Shown in pieces: positions 15,364 to 22,852 of a DNA stretch of 64,000 bases. Each line of letters begins with the position of its first letter. Position 1 is the first letter of the stretch. Below the pieces are notes generated by a model, which worked only from the letters and a program-made list of their open reading frames with translations, did not search any database and was not told where the DNA came from. Source of the DNA: Domibacillus aminovorans (lineage in GTDB: Bacteria > Bacillota > Bacilli > Bacillales > Domibacillaceae); assembly GCF_001643235.1 (NCBI RefSeq), contig NZ_LQWY01000067.1:186001-250000 (forward strand). Reading direction: 5' to 3'. The position numbers and the translations under genes were made by a program.

Positions 15364-16368
15364 ATGTTATCTAAAGATATTGGAATTGATCTCGGGACAG
15401 CAAACGTACTTATTCATGTAAAAGGACGGGGCATTGTGCTAAATGAACCATCTGTCGTTGCCCTTGATCGTAATACAAATAGAGTACTCGCTGTGGGAGA
15501 AGAAGCGTATCAAATGGTCGGCCGGACGCCAGGACATATCGTAGCAATTCGTCCGCTGCGTGATGGCGTTATCGCCGACTTTGATGTAACTGAATCCATG
15601 TTGAAACACTTTATTGACAAATTGAATGTAAAAAGCTTGTTGTCCAAGCCGCGTATTTTAATTTGCTGCCCGACACAAATTACAGCAGTCGAACAAAAAG
15701 CTATTCGTGAAGCAGCAGAAAAAAGTGGCGGGAAAACGATTTATCTTGAGGAAGAACCGAAAGTGGCTGCGGTTGGCGCTGGCATGGAAATTTTTGAACC
15801 GAGCGGTAATATGGTCATTGACATCGGAGGCGGCACAACGGATGTAGCCGTCTTATCACTCGGTGCGATCGTGACAGCAGAATCTATTAAAGTAGCCGGT
15901 AACGCATTTGATGCTGATATTATGAGCTATGTGAAAAAACAATATAAACTGTTGATCGGTGAGCGCACAGCAGAAGCGATCAAAGTAAATATTGGCACGG
16001 TCTTTCCGGAAACGCGCAATGAAGAAATGGAAATCCGCGGACGTGACATTATGACAGGACTTCCACGTGTTTTAACGGTAAGCTCTGCTGAAATTGCAGG
16101 AGCACTTCGCGAGTCGGTTATGCAAATTGTCCAAGCATCAAAAAATGTCCTCGAAAAAACACCGCCTGAGCTGTCGGCTGACATTATCGATCGGGGCGCT
16201 ATGTTGACGGGTGGAGGAGCTTTGCTGCATGGCATGGACCAACTCCTGATGAACGAACTGAAAGTACCTGTATTTGTCGCTGAAAACCCGATGGACTGTG
16301 TCGCAGTCGGCACTGGTATCATGCTGGACAATATGGACCGTCTTTCTTCCAAAAAACGACGTAAATAG
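15364..16368 (+). CDS. mbl: Rod-shape-determining protein Mbl (MreB-like actin)
   Basis: Mbl is a bacterial actin that forms membrane-bound filaments and guides lateral wall synthesis. The actin-fold nucleotide motifs are clear: GIDLGTANVLI (phosphate 1), IDIGGGTTDVAVL (phosphate 2) and TGGGALLHGMD (adenosine). At 334 residues it matches B. subtilis Mbl, and the order spoIIID-mbl-flhO-flhP is conserved, which separates it from MreB. Confidence 0.95.
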   Translation: MLSKDIGIDLGTANVLIHVKGRGIVLNEPSVVALDRNTNRVLAVGEEAYQMVGRTPGHIVAIRPLRDGVIADFDVTESMLKHFIDKLNVKSLLSKPRILICCPTQITAVEQKAIREAAEKSGGKTIYLEEEPKVAAVGAGMEIFEPSGNMVIDIGGGTTDVAVLSLGAIVTAESIKVAGNAFDADIMSYVKKQYKLLIGERTAEAIKVNIGTVFPETRNEEMEIRGRDIMTGLPRVLTVSSAEIAGALRESVMQIVQASKNVLEKTPPELSADIIDRGAMLTGGGALLHGMDQLLMNELKVPVFVAENPMDCVAVGTGIMLDNMDRLSSKKRRK

Positions 16369-16370
16369 TG

Positions 16371-16412
16371 AAACAGGGCCATTCAAGATATAAAGATGGC
16401 CCTGTTTAATTT
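16371..16412 (+). terminator. Terminator after mbl
   Basis: AAACAGGGCCAT (16371-16382) pairs with ATGGCCCTGTTT (16396-16407). Confidence 0.75.
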
Positions 16413-16501
16413 GTCTCATTCTGCATTATTTTCTATTAATTACAGCTTTATGTATTGTATAATGTAATCAGTGTCTACTGCTTGAAAATGAGGTGAATCA
16501 G

Positions 16502-17302
16502 TTGTTTAAAGGTTTTTACACAGCCGCTTCAGGAATGATTGCGCAACAACGGCGCACAGAAATTTTAACAAATAACATGTCGAACGTGAATACACCGGGC
16601 TACAAAGCAGATCAGACAAGCATGCGTGCTTTTCCAGAAATGCTTTTAAAGCGTATTGATGAAACGTCCATTCCGGTTGAAAATAAATTGAACCTTCCGT
16701 TTGAACCGGTTGTGGGTACATTAAACACAGGCGTTTACTTACAAGAAACGATCCCAAATTTTCGTCAAGGTGACATACGTGAAACGGGACTTTCTACAGA
16801 CCTTGCTTTGCAGGGAGAGTCGGTCTTTTTCACCGTTCAAAATACAGTAAATGAAACGCGCTACACGCGCAATGGGAACTTTACACTTGATCCGGAAGGC
16901 TATTTAACAACGGCTTCCGGTCTTTACGTTCAAGACATAGAAGGCGAACGTATTCAGTTGACTACAGATCAATTCATGGTAGATGACGAAGGCCGCATCA
17001 CAGAAAATGGTACAGACATCGGCCAGATAGGTGTTGCCTATGCAGAAGATCCGAATGCGCTCATAAAAGAAGGGGATGGCTTGTACCGGATGGATGGTCC
17101 AGCGCTTCCAACAGCGTTCGGTGCGGACGGAGCCGTTTTTTCCGTTCAGCAATCTTTTCTAGAGGGGTCAACGACGGATACGGCCCGTACAATGACCGAC
17201 ATGTTAACGGCATACCGCGCGTTTGAAGCTAACCAAAAAGTGCTGACGGCGTATGATCGCAGCATGGAAAAAGCCGCCAACGAAATCGGCAGAGTGACGT
17301 AA
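16502..17302 (+). CDS. flhO: Flagellar hook-basal body protein FlhO
   Basis: FlhO is a FlgF/FlgG-like rod or hook-basal-body protein exported by the flagellar type III system. The N-terminal rod motif (YTAASGMIAQQRRTEILTNN) and the C-terminal helix (TDMLTAYRAFEANQKVLTAYD) are diagnostic. The frame is open from GTG 16493, but TTG at 16502 lies seven bases after GAGGTG and gives the usual FKGFYTA start. flhP follows after 13 nt, so the two form an operon as in B. subtilis. Confidence 0.92.
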   Translation: MFKGFYTAASGMIAQQRRTEILTNNMSNVNTPGYKADQTSMRAFPEMLLKRIDETSIPVENKLNLPFEPVVGTLNTGVYLQETIPNFRQGDIRETGLSTDLALQGESVFFTVQNTVNETRYTRNGNFTLDPEGYLTTASGLYVQDIEGERIQLTTDQFMVDDEGRITENGTDIGQIGVAYAEDPNALIKEGDGLYRMDGPALPTAFGADGAVFSVQQSFLEGSTTDTARTMTDMLTAYRAFEANQKVLTAYDRSMEKAANEIGRVT

Positions 17303-17315
17303 GGAGATAAATAAC

Positions 17316-18104
17316 ATGAACAGAACGATGATCAATGCTGTTAACACGTTGTCACAGCTTCAAAAAAAAATGGACGTCACGAGCAATAATGTAGCGAATG
17401 TGAATACAGTCGGCTATAAACGGAGCGACGCCACATTCGCTGATCTCGTTCATCAGCAGACGGTTAACATGTATCGCGAAAATGAAGATATTGGTCGACA
17501 GACACCCTATGGTATCCGCCTCGGTACAGGCGCAATGATGGCGCAGGCACAAATGGTCGGGACACAAGGCGCTTTTGGACAAACTGGAAGAACACTTGAT
17601 TTTGCACTGTCTAAACCAAATCAATTTTTCAAAGTACTCGTTCAAAATGAAGAGGGTACTGGACGTGTTCATTATACGCGTGACGGCTCCTTCTCGCTCA
17701 CACCGTCTGGCGGCGAAAATGTTATGCTCGTTACGTCAGAAGGCTATCCGGTATTGGATGAACTTAATAATCCGATTATCATGAGACCTGAGGAAATGAC
17801 TGTGCGGGCAGGCGGATTATTGGGTATTATACAGGTGGATAAACTGCAATTTTTAGAGCGTGCATCTAACAACTTACTTGTACTTCCGGAAGATCCAGCT
17901 GTGGAAGAAGGACAAGTATTACGTAATCTTACTGGAGCGGAGCGGGAAGATGCTGGTATTCAAAATGGTATGCTCGAGCAGTCAAACGTTGATTTTTCAA
18001 AAGAAATGAGTGATCTTATGGTCACACAGCGATCTTATCAATTTCAATCAAAAGCGATTTCAATCGCAGATCAAATGCTGGGCTTAATTAATGGGGTCAG
18101 ATAG
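17316..18104 (+). CDS. flhP: Flagellar hook-basal body protein FlhP
   Basis: A second FlgG-family protein with the N-terminal MDVTSNNVANVNTVGYKR motif and the C-terminal SDLMVTQRSYQFQSKAI helix. It is 262 residues long and a neighbour of flhO. It is thought to form part of the flagellar distal rod or hook junction. AAGGAG precedes the ATG. Confidence 0.92.
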   Translation: MNRTMINAVNTLSQLQKKMDVTSNNVANVNTVGYKRSDATFADLVHQQTVNMYRENEDIGRQTPYGIRLGTGAMMAQAQMVGTQGAFGQTGRTLDFALSKPNQFFKVLVQNEEGTGRVHYTRDGSFSLTPSGGENVMLVTSEGYPVLDELNNPIIMRPEEMTVRAGGLLGIIQVDKLQFLERASNNLLVLPEDPAVEEGQVLRNLTGAEREDAGIQNGMLEQSNVDFSKEMSDLMVTQRSYQFQSKAISIADQMLGLINGVR

Positions 18105-18121
18105 AGGGGAAGGATAAATTA

Positions 18122-18325
18122 GTGACTGAACAAAGGAAGCGGAAAAAAGAAACCCGCCTCACCCCCCTCGGGAGATTCATGTTAGCATTGTTTACCATGG
18201 TCATCACAGCTGTCATAGGTGCGCTGATTGGCTATAGCATTATCGGCACTGGTGATCCGATCGAGGTGTTTATGCCTGACACGTGGATTCATTTATCCGA
18301 CGTTATCGTTAGAAGTCTCTTTTAA
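18122..18325 (+). CDS. EpuA-family small membrane protein
   Basis: A 67-residue protein with a basic N-terminus (TEQRKRKKETRLTPLGR) and one membrane helix (about residues 20-43). This matches the EpuA family, often labelled DNA-directed RNA polymerase subunit beta, a name that should not be read as function. It starts at GTG 18122 with GGGGAAGG upstream and lies between flhP and fabZ. Confidence 0.75.
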   Translation: MTEQRKRKKETRLTPLGRFMLALFTMVITAVIGALIGYSIIGTGDPIEVFMPDTWIHLSDVIVRSLF

Positions 18326-18340
18326 AAGGTGGGTGTAAAA

Positions 18341-18760
18341 ATGGATATTCGTGAAATTAAAGAAACAATTCCGCACCGTTACCCGTTTCTTCTTGTCGAT
18401 CGTATTGTCGAAGTAGAAGATGGAAAGCGGGCGGTAGGCTTGAAAAATGTAACAGCAAATGAAGAATTTTTTAACGGACATTTTCCTAACTATCCGGTTA
18501 TGCCGGGCGTTTTAATCGTCGAAGCGCTTGCACAGGTAGGCGCTGTCGCGATGCTGAAAAAGGAAGAAAACAAAGGCCGCCTTGCATTTTTTGCAGGCAT
18601 TGATAACTGCCGTTTTAAGCGCCAAGTTGTCCCTGGCGATCAACTGCGCCTTGAAGTTGAAATGACCCGCCTGCGCGGCTCAATCGGCAAAGCAAAAGCA
18701 ATAGCTTCTGTTGAAGGTGAGCTTGTCTGCGAAGCGGAATTAATGTTTGCCCTAGATTGA
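18341..18760 (+). CDS. fabZ: 3-hydroxyacyl-ACP dehydratase FabZ
   Basis: FabZ dehydrates 3-hydroxyacyl-ACP in fatty-acid elongation. The hot-dog fold active site is seen as [21 protein letters not shown] with catalytic His47 and the downstream glutamate. The frame opens at GTG 18329, but ATG 18341 follows AAGGTGGGTG and gives the family start [20 protein letters not shown]. Its stop codon touches the right end of the TnpB element, and its likely native terminator now lies on the far side of that element (20188-20226). Confidence 0.96.
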   Translation: MDIREIKETIPHRYPFLLVDRIVEVEDGKRAVGLKNVTANEEFFNGHFPNYPVMPGVLIVEALAQVGAVAMLKKEENKGRLAFFAGIDNCRFKRQVVPGDQLRLEVEMTRLRGSIGKAKAIASVEGELVCEAELMFALD

Positions 18761-18764
18761 ACTA

Positions 18765-18960
18765 CCCCCACTTAGCACCCTGATGGCTGTTTGAGGTGGG
18801 GGATTCCTACGATCACCCGCGTATCCGCCGGTTATTTAGTAGGCGAGCCCCGCAGTTCCTGCGGTTAGAAGTCGAATGGCTTCGTTCTTTAGATTTATAC
18901 TGGCGTTCAAATCCCGTTCGTGATGCGTGTGGCACGATAGGCAGACCCATTCACGAATGG
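18765..18960 (-). ncRNA. Candidate omega RNA of the TnpB element
   Basis: In this family the guide RNA comes from the tnpB 3' end and the right end, with the guide read from sequence beyond the end. Here that region has two strong hairpins and is highly conserved between the two copies. The guide would be read on the minus strand from 18756 downwards, i.e. from the fabZ 3' end. No transcript is shown; the 5' limit is arbitrary. Confidence 0.45.
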
Positions 18961-20002
18961 CGAGATTCTTCACGTCTTTATGCTGGTACCCACAGTTGGA
19001 ACACAACTGGCTGGATGCAAATGTATTTCCGACCACGATGACCTGCTTGCCGTACCATTTCGCCTTGTATTCCAGCATGGTGCGGAATTGCGCCCAGCTC
19101 ACTTCGCTGATCGCTTTCGCTAGCTTGTAGTTTTTGAGCATATTTGATACCTGCAAGTCCTCGATCCCGATCACATCGTGGTTTTGGATGATTTCGGTTG
19201 AGATTTTGTGTAGGTAGTCTGCCCGTGTGTTGGCGATTTTCTCATGGATGCGAGCGACTTTCAATTTCTGCTTTTGGTAGTTTTTTGCTTCTGACAGCCT
19301 GCATTTTCGCTTCATGGCGGCCTTTTTCCGGCGAGAGAGGATGCGCTGTTCTTTAGCGAGTTTTTTCTCCAGTGTACGGAAGAATTTTGGATTTTTATAG
19401 ACAGTACCGTCTGAAAGGACCGCAAAGTCTTTTAATCCAACATCAACGCCGCAAGATGAATGGGTTTTAGCCCGTTTGTTCGTCTCTGTTTCAACCAACA
19501 AAGAGACAAAGTATTTGCCGGAAGGATTCCGTCTTACCGTAGCGCTCAAAATACGTCCATCCACTTCACGGCTTTTGGCAAAGCGAACCCAGCCAAGCTT
19601 CGGTAGTTTCAGCTTATTGTCGGTTATGCTTACGTCAGGAAACTGATTCTTCTTTTCGATATTGGTCGTGTACGACTGCACGTTGTTTCGCTTGCATTTA
19701 AAGCGCGGTGCCTTATTTTGCTTGTTAAAAAAGCGCTCAAACGAATCGGTAAGATGTTTTAAGGAGGACTGCAACGCATGTGCGTCCACTTCTTTCAGCC
19801 AAGTGAATTCTTTCTTTAACTCGGGTAGCCGGGAAGAACAAGCGCTATATGTTAAGCCTTTTCCTGTTTTCCCGTATGTTTCATTCCAAAGGGAGAGAAA
19901 ATGGTTAAAGACAAAGCGGGAGCAGCCGATGGTTTTCGCCATCAGCACTTCCTGTTCTTTGTTTGGATATAAGCGAAATTTATAGGCTTTATGGACGGCC
20001 AT
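18836..20002 (-). CDS. tnpB: RNA-guided endonuclease TnpB
   Basis: TnpB is a Cas12 ancestor that uses an omega RNA to cut DNA next to a short motif and helps IS200/IS605 elements persist. The protein has 388 residues. RuvC catalytic residues are present: Asp187 in [13 protein letters not shown], Glu281 in GIEDLQ and Asp364 in ERDLNASIN. The zinc ribbon has Cys334, 337, 354 and 357. An N-terminal [14 protein letters not shown] helix-turn-helix is typical. ATG at 20002 lies six bases after GAGGTG. There is no tnpA nearby, so mobility would need a transposase in trans. Confidence 0.93.
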   Translation of the reverse strand: MAVHKAYKFRLYPNKEQEVLMAKTIGCSRFVFNHFLSLWNETYGKTGKGLTYSACSSRLPELKKEFTWLKEVDAHALQSSLKHLTDSFERFFNKQNKAPRFKCKRNNVQSYTTNIEKKNQFPDVSITDNKLKLPKLGWVRFAKSREVDGRILSATVRRNPSGKYFVSLLVETETNKRAKTHSSCGVDVGLKDFAVLSDGTVYKNPKFFRTLEKKLAKEQRILSRRKKAAMKRKCRLSEAKNYQKQKLKVARIHEKIANTRADYLHKISTEIIQNHDVIGIEDLQVSNMLKNYKLAKAISEVSWAQFRTMLEYKAKWYGKQVIVVGNTFASSQLCSNCGYQHKDVKNLAIREWVCLSCHTHHERDLNASINLKNEAIRLLTAGTAGLAY

Positions 20003-20187
20003 TTTTTTCACCTCATTTTTATATAGGAATATTTGTTCGTATAAAGTGATTATATCAAAAGCGGGATAAAAAGCAATGTCTTTTGTTGCGCAAACCAGAA
20101 ATTCGCCCCCTGCTTATCATTGGATTGTGCCTTTCATATGACGGAAGCAGGAGTATTCTTTCGGCAGAATTTGATAGAAATAACAAA

Positions 20188-20226
20188 CGGTCTCCATCGA
20201 TTATCGGTGGAGACTGTTTATTTATT
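20188..20226 (+). terminator. Displaced fabZ terminator
   Basis: GGTCTCCATCGA pairs with TCGGTGGAGACT, followed by a T-rich tail. No gene ends directly before it; it most likely served fabZ before the TnpB element inserted. From 20227 to the lipoprotein ribosome-binding site nothing else is seen except a TATAAT at about 20343. Confidence 0.65.
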
Positions 20227-20394
20227 GACCGTTTAAAATGGATCCCCTATCCGACGGTCATACAAATACGTCCAAATCTTTACAAAGTCGAAACATCCTT
20301 TTTACAAAATTTATGATTAGTCTTCTGATAAACAGGAAACAATATAATCAGTAAGAGCAAAAAATCGTAATTGGTGAAAGGGGATATTCTACAA

Positions 20395-20784
20395 ATGAAT
20401 GCAAAAATATTGAAACTAGCTGGTGGATCTGTACTCGCAGCGATGCTCCTTGTCGGCTGTGGAGCGGGAAATGATGCGGACAATCAGCAAGAAGATGTAC
20501 AGAATGATGATGGCGTTATGGATGACAACAATGGCGGCAATGATGATGGCACTCTAGATGATAACAATGACGGCAATGATGATGGCACTCTAGATGATAA
20601 CAATGACGGCAATGATGACGGCATTCTAGATGATAACAATGACGGCAATGATGACGGCATTCTGGATGATAACAACGGAGACAATAATGATGTCTTGCCG
20701 GGAGAAAACGATGGAATCAATGATACGAACACTGATATTGAAGATCAAAAAGACATGGAAGACGACAACAATAAAGACCGTTAA
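20395..20784 (+). CDS. Repeat-rich acidic lipoprotein
   Basis: The 129-residue protein begins with a lipoprotein signal (LKLAGGSVLAAMLLVGC, lipobox LVGC) and continues as almost pure Asp/Asn/Gly. Five 12-residue repeats of the type GNDDGTLDDNND are encoded by exact-length 36-bp DNA repeats. It should be anchored to the outer face of the membrane. A strongly acidic DxD-rich surface could bind calcium, but no known calcium motif is complete. I do not recognise a family. It has its own terminator. Confidence 0.75.
   Translation: MNAKILKLAGGSVLAAMLLVGCGAGNDADNQQEDVQNDDGVMDDNNGGNDDGTLDDNNDGNDDGTLDDNNDGNDDGILDDNNDGNDDGILDDNNGDNNDVLPGENDGINDTNTDIEDQKDMEDDNNKDR
20503..20682 (+). repeat. Five tandem 36-bp repeats in the lipoprotein gene
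   Basis: Units start at 20503, 20539, 20575, 20611 and 20647, each beginning AATGATGA. Units 2-4 are nearly identical and units 1 and 5 have diverged. Being a multiple of three, gain or loss of units would keep the frame. Confidence 0.9.
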
Positions 20785-20790
20785 CAAACT

Positions 20791-20830
20791 AAGCATCGCG
20801 TCGGATAAAAAAACCGGCCGATGCTTTTTT
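20791..20830 (+). terminator. Terminator after the lipoprotein gene
   Basis: AAGCATCG pairs with CGATGCTT, followed by six T. Confidence 0.75.
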
Positions 20831-20927
20831 AAAAGGATAAAAATTTTGTCACCAATTCGAAAGTATGGTAAGGTATAAGAGTTATTATTTTCGAAGAGTC
20901 AATGATGCCATTTCTAGGAGGTACCTA

Positions 20928-21511
20928 TTGGCAATGTCAATGTTAAACAGTTTATCACATGGTGTAAAAATTAGTATTACTAGGTCGATTAATACTGCTT
21001 TTGAACAATATATGGCGAAAATTATGTGGGATGAAGAAAGCTATGACCCGCAAGATTTTATAAAAGAGTGGCGTCACTATATTCAGCATAAAGCATCCTG
21101 GTACAACCAGATCGATGAAGAGTTGAAAACGGATCCATCTTTTCATGAAGAACTGGCTCAAAAAATCAATGAAGTCGTTGAGAAAACTTTTGCAGAAGAG
21201 CCAACAGCAGATCAGATTCAAACGGTCGATGCTCTTCAAGAAGAACTCGGCACTAATTATGATTATTCCTGCAAAGCAGAAGCACGTTTTTTTATCGATT
21301 TTTTAAAAAACTCGATAAAAAAAAAGTCGAACAGCTAAGTCCTGCCGATGAACCGGAGCTTGCGTTGGCTTCACTTCTGTACTATCAGGTATATGACACG
21401 GAATTACCGGCGCAATCTTATACGAAACAGGACATTCACTATATTATTCAATTGTTGCAGCAAACCATCCAGACCGGTCATGATGGTCTACAATCAACGA
21501 CTATTCATTGA
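20928..21511 (+). pseudogene. Uncharacterised gene broken (or frameshifted) at an A9 tract
   Basis: Translation from TTG 20928 (six bases after AGGAGGT) runs to TAA at 21338 with 136 residues. The sequence after it is clearly coding in the next frame: from 21316 the frame reads DKKKVEQLSPADEPELALAS and continues to TGA 21509-21511. The switch point is a run of nine A (21317-21325). One extra A in the mRNA, or a -1 ribosomal slip, would join both parts into a protein of about 194 residues. The protein is helical, soluble and not recognised. It could be a decayed gene, a sequencing error or real slippage. Confidence 0.6.
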
Positions 21512-21522
21512 TTAGAGACAGA

Positions 21523-21552
21523 CGCTTCCTTGTAAAAAGGAAGCGCTTTTTT
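21523..21552. terminator. Bidirectional terminator between the A9 gene and ywpF
   Basis: CGCTTCCT pairs with AGGAAGCG, with T-rich sequence on the plus side and a shorter one on the minus side. It separates convergent genes. Confidence 0.75.
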
Positions 21553-21974
21553 CATTTTTCCGGAATTTCGGGCCGTTTCCGGATCGTATCCGTAAACGTA
21601 TTTAGCAGTTCTTCTCCTTCAAGTCCTTGTTTCAAAAGTGAATCGAGTACCTGTTTGGTATAATGATTCCGTCTTTGACGGAGCTGTGCATCAAAAAGGA
21701 CACTGATTCCATGATCAAGCTTTTGAATACCGCGCATTGAAACGGAAAAAATAGCTGGATCATTCCCTCTGTCAGTAATCGCAATACGGGCAGTTAAACT
21801 CGATATATGATGAAAACGGCGAATGGACAATTCTTCGCTTTCATCTAGAAATAATTCAATAAGCCACGATTGTTTTTCATCCTCGCGATTAATAATTAAG
21901 CCATCTTTCAACGGGATTTTATGCGAAATTTCTTCTTTTTCCAAAAAAAATTCAGCAACCTTGAACGTTTTCAT
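21552..21974 (-). CDS. ywpF: YwpF-family protein
   Basis: A 140-residue soluble protein beginning MKTFKVAEFFLE and containing the family-typical KDGLIINREDEKQSWLIELFLD segment. In B. subtilis ywpF lies close to ssbB, as here. Function is unknown. AAGGGGGAA precedes the ATG on the minus strand. Confidence 0.8.
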   Translation of the reverse strand: MKTFKVAEFFLEKEEISHKIPLKDGLIINREDEKQSWLIELFLDESEELSIRRFHHISSLTARIAITDRGNDPAIFSVSMRGIQKLDHGISVLFDAQLRQRRNHYTKQVLDSLLKQGLEGEELLNTFTDTIRKRPEIPEK

Positions 21975-22215
21975 ATCAATGGTTCCCCCTTCTTGAAAGC
22001 GTTTTATATATTAAGTGTACTATAAAGTTGTTAAATATCATTTTATTAACAAATAATAGGTGATTATTCGACAAATTAGGACAGGGATAAACAAAATTAG
22101 ATTTATTTCGACAAACAGATGGCCTGTCTGACGGGAAAAAATCAGTAAAGGGTGATTTGCTCTTTTGTTCCTCAATTTTTATGATGTAGTCAATAAGCAG
22201 AAAGGAGGAATTAAT

Positions 22216-22599
22216 CTGATTAACCAAGTGACACTCGTAGGCAGGCTGACGAAAAACCCAGAATTAAAGTATACCAGTGATGGACGGCCACTCGTGCAAA
22301 CAACGATCGCCGTCAGCCGACCATATCGGAATGCGCAAGGGGAAACAGATACAGATTTTATTTACTGTACGATTTGGAACCGTATTGCTGAAAACACAGC
22401 AAAATATTGCGAGAAAGGTTCGCTCATTGCAGTGCTCGGGACGATTCAGACGAGAACCTATAAAGATAACACCGATAAAACGGTGTATGTCACAGAAGTA
22501 CTCGCTCATACGGTTCGTTTTCTTAGTAAAAAGCAGTCGGAAGTGAAAGAACCCGCTCCCGCTGCATTAGACATGATCCAGACTGTCCCGCTCATTTAA
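22216..22599 (+). CDS. ssbB: Single-stranded DNA-binding protein SsbB, CTG start
   Basis: An OB-fold protein (INQVTLVGRLTKNPELKYTSDG, GSLIAVLGTIQTRTY) that coats single-stranded DNA. At 127 residues it is short and lacks the acidic DDDIPF-type tip of SsbA, which marks it as SsbB, the paralogue used in competence in B. subtilis. No ATG, GTG or TTG fits. AAAGGAGG is followed after seven bases by CTG 22216, which aligns exactly with the Met of B. subtilis SsbB (FNQVMLVGRL). No clear ComK box is seen upstream. Confidence 0.88.
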   Translation: MINQVTLVGRLTKNPELKYTSDGRPLVQTTIAVSRPYRNAQGETDTDFIYCTIWNRIAENTAKYCEKGSLIAVLGTIQTRTYKDNTDKTVYVTEVLAHTVRFLSKKQSEVKEPAPAALDMIQTVPLI

Positions 22600-22616
22600 A
22601 AGCGAAAAGGAGTTGT

Positions 22617-22739
22617 TTGTCACAGGATGGAACGTGTCATGGAAGATATGATTTTCAACTTGGTAAAACCTTGACGGTCATTCGTCAGCTAGAAGAACGG
22701 ATTGAAAAGTTAGAAAAGCAACGAGTACAGTCACAGTAA
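22617..22739 (+). CDS. Small coiled-coil protein after ssbB
   Basis: A 40-residue frame starts at TTG 22617, four bases after AAAGGAG, and ends at TAA 22737-22739. The second half (VIRQLEERIEKLEKQR) looks like a real short coiled coil, and the TAA leads straight into a hairpin. Two competing short frames in the same stretch stop early. No family is recognised. Confidence 0.45.
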   Translation: MSQDGTCHGRYDFQLGKTLTVIRQLEERIEKLEKQRVQSQ

Positions 22740-22851
22740 CCGGGGGTGACCGGTTACTAGAAAAGAGTCGTTTGACCCCCTTTTATCCGCGAAATGGTGC
22801 CAGCCGCCGCTCCGTCTGTCGCCCCTCTGGCATTCAGACGGAGCTATTTTT
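22735..22851 (+). terminator. Two hairpins ending the ssbB transcript
   Basis: AGTAACCGG pairs with CCGGTTACT (22735-22758). A second, stronger stem GCTCCGTCTG with CAGACGGAGC (22809-22818 with 22835-22844) is followed by a T-rich run. Confidence 0.7.
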
Positions 22852-22852
22852 A

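Larger units (their letters stand above)
18757..20176 (-). mobile_element. IS605/IS1341-type element with intact tnpB (copy 1)
   Basis: The limits come from comparing this copy with the one at 26927-27519. Shared sequence starts at TTGAAC (18757) and ends at TGATAG (20176). The right end carries a hairpin CCCCCAC with GTGGGGG (18765-18771 with 18796-18802) and, inside the tnpB 3' end, CCGCAG-TTC-CTGCGG (18850-18864). There is no tnpA. There are no terminal inverted repeats, as expected for this family. It sits exactly between fabZ and its terminator. Confidence 0.85.

Noticed and set aside
16502-18104. flhO and flhP as a recent duplication
   Set aside because: The two are only distantly alike in sequence, and both are conserved as separate genes in bacilli.
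20083-20316. 77-codon frame after the tnpB left end
   Set aside because: It crosses the element boundary and the displaced terminator hairpin, so it is an accident of the insertion.
22022-22200. ComK box before ssbB
   Set aside because: No pair of AAAA-N5-TTTT motifs at the required spacing was found.
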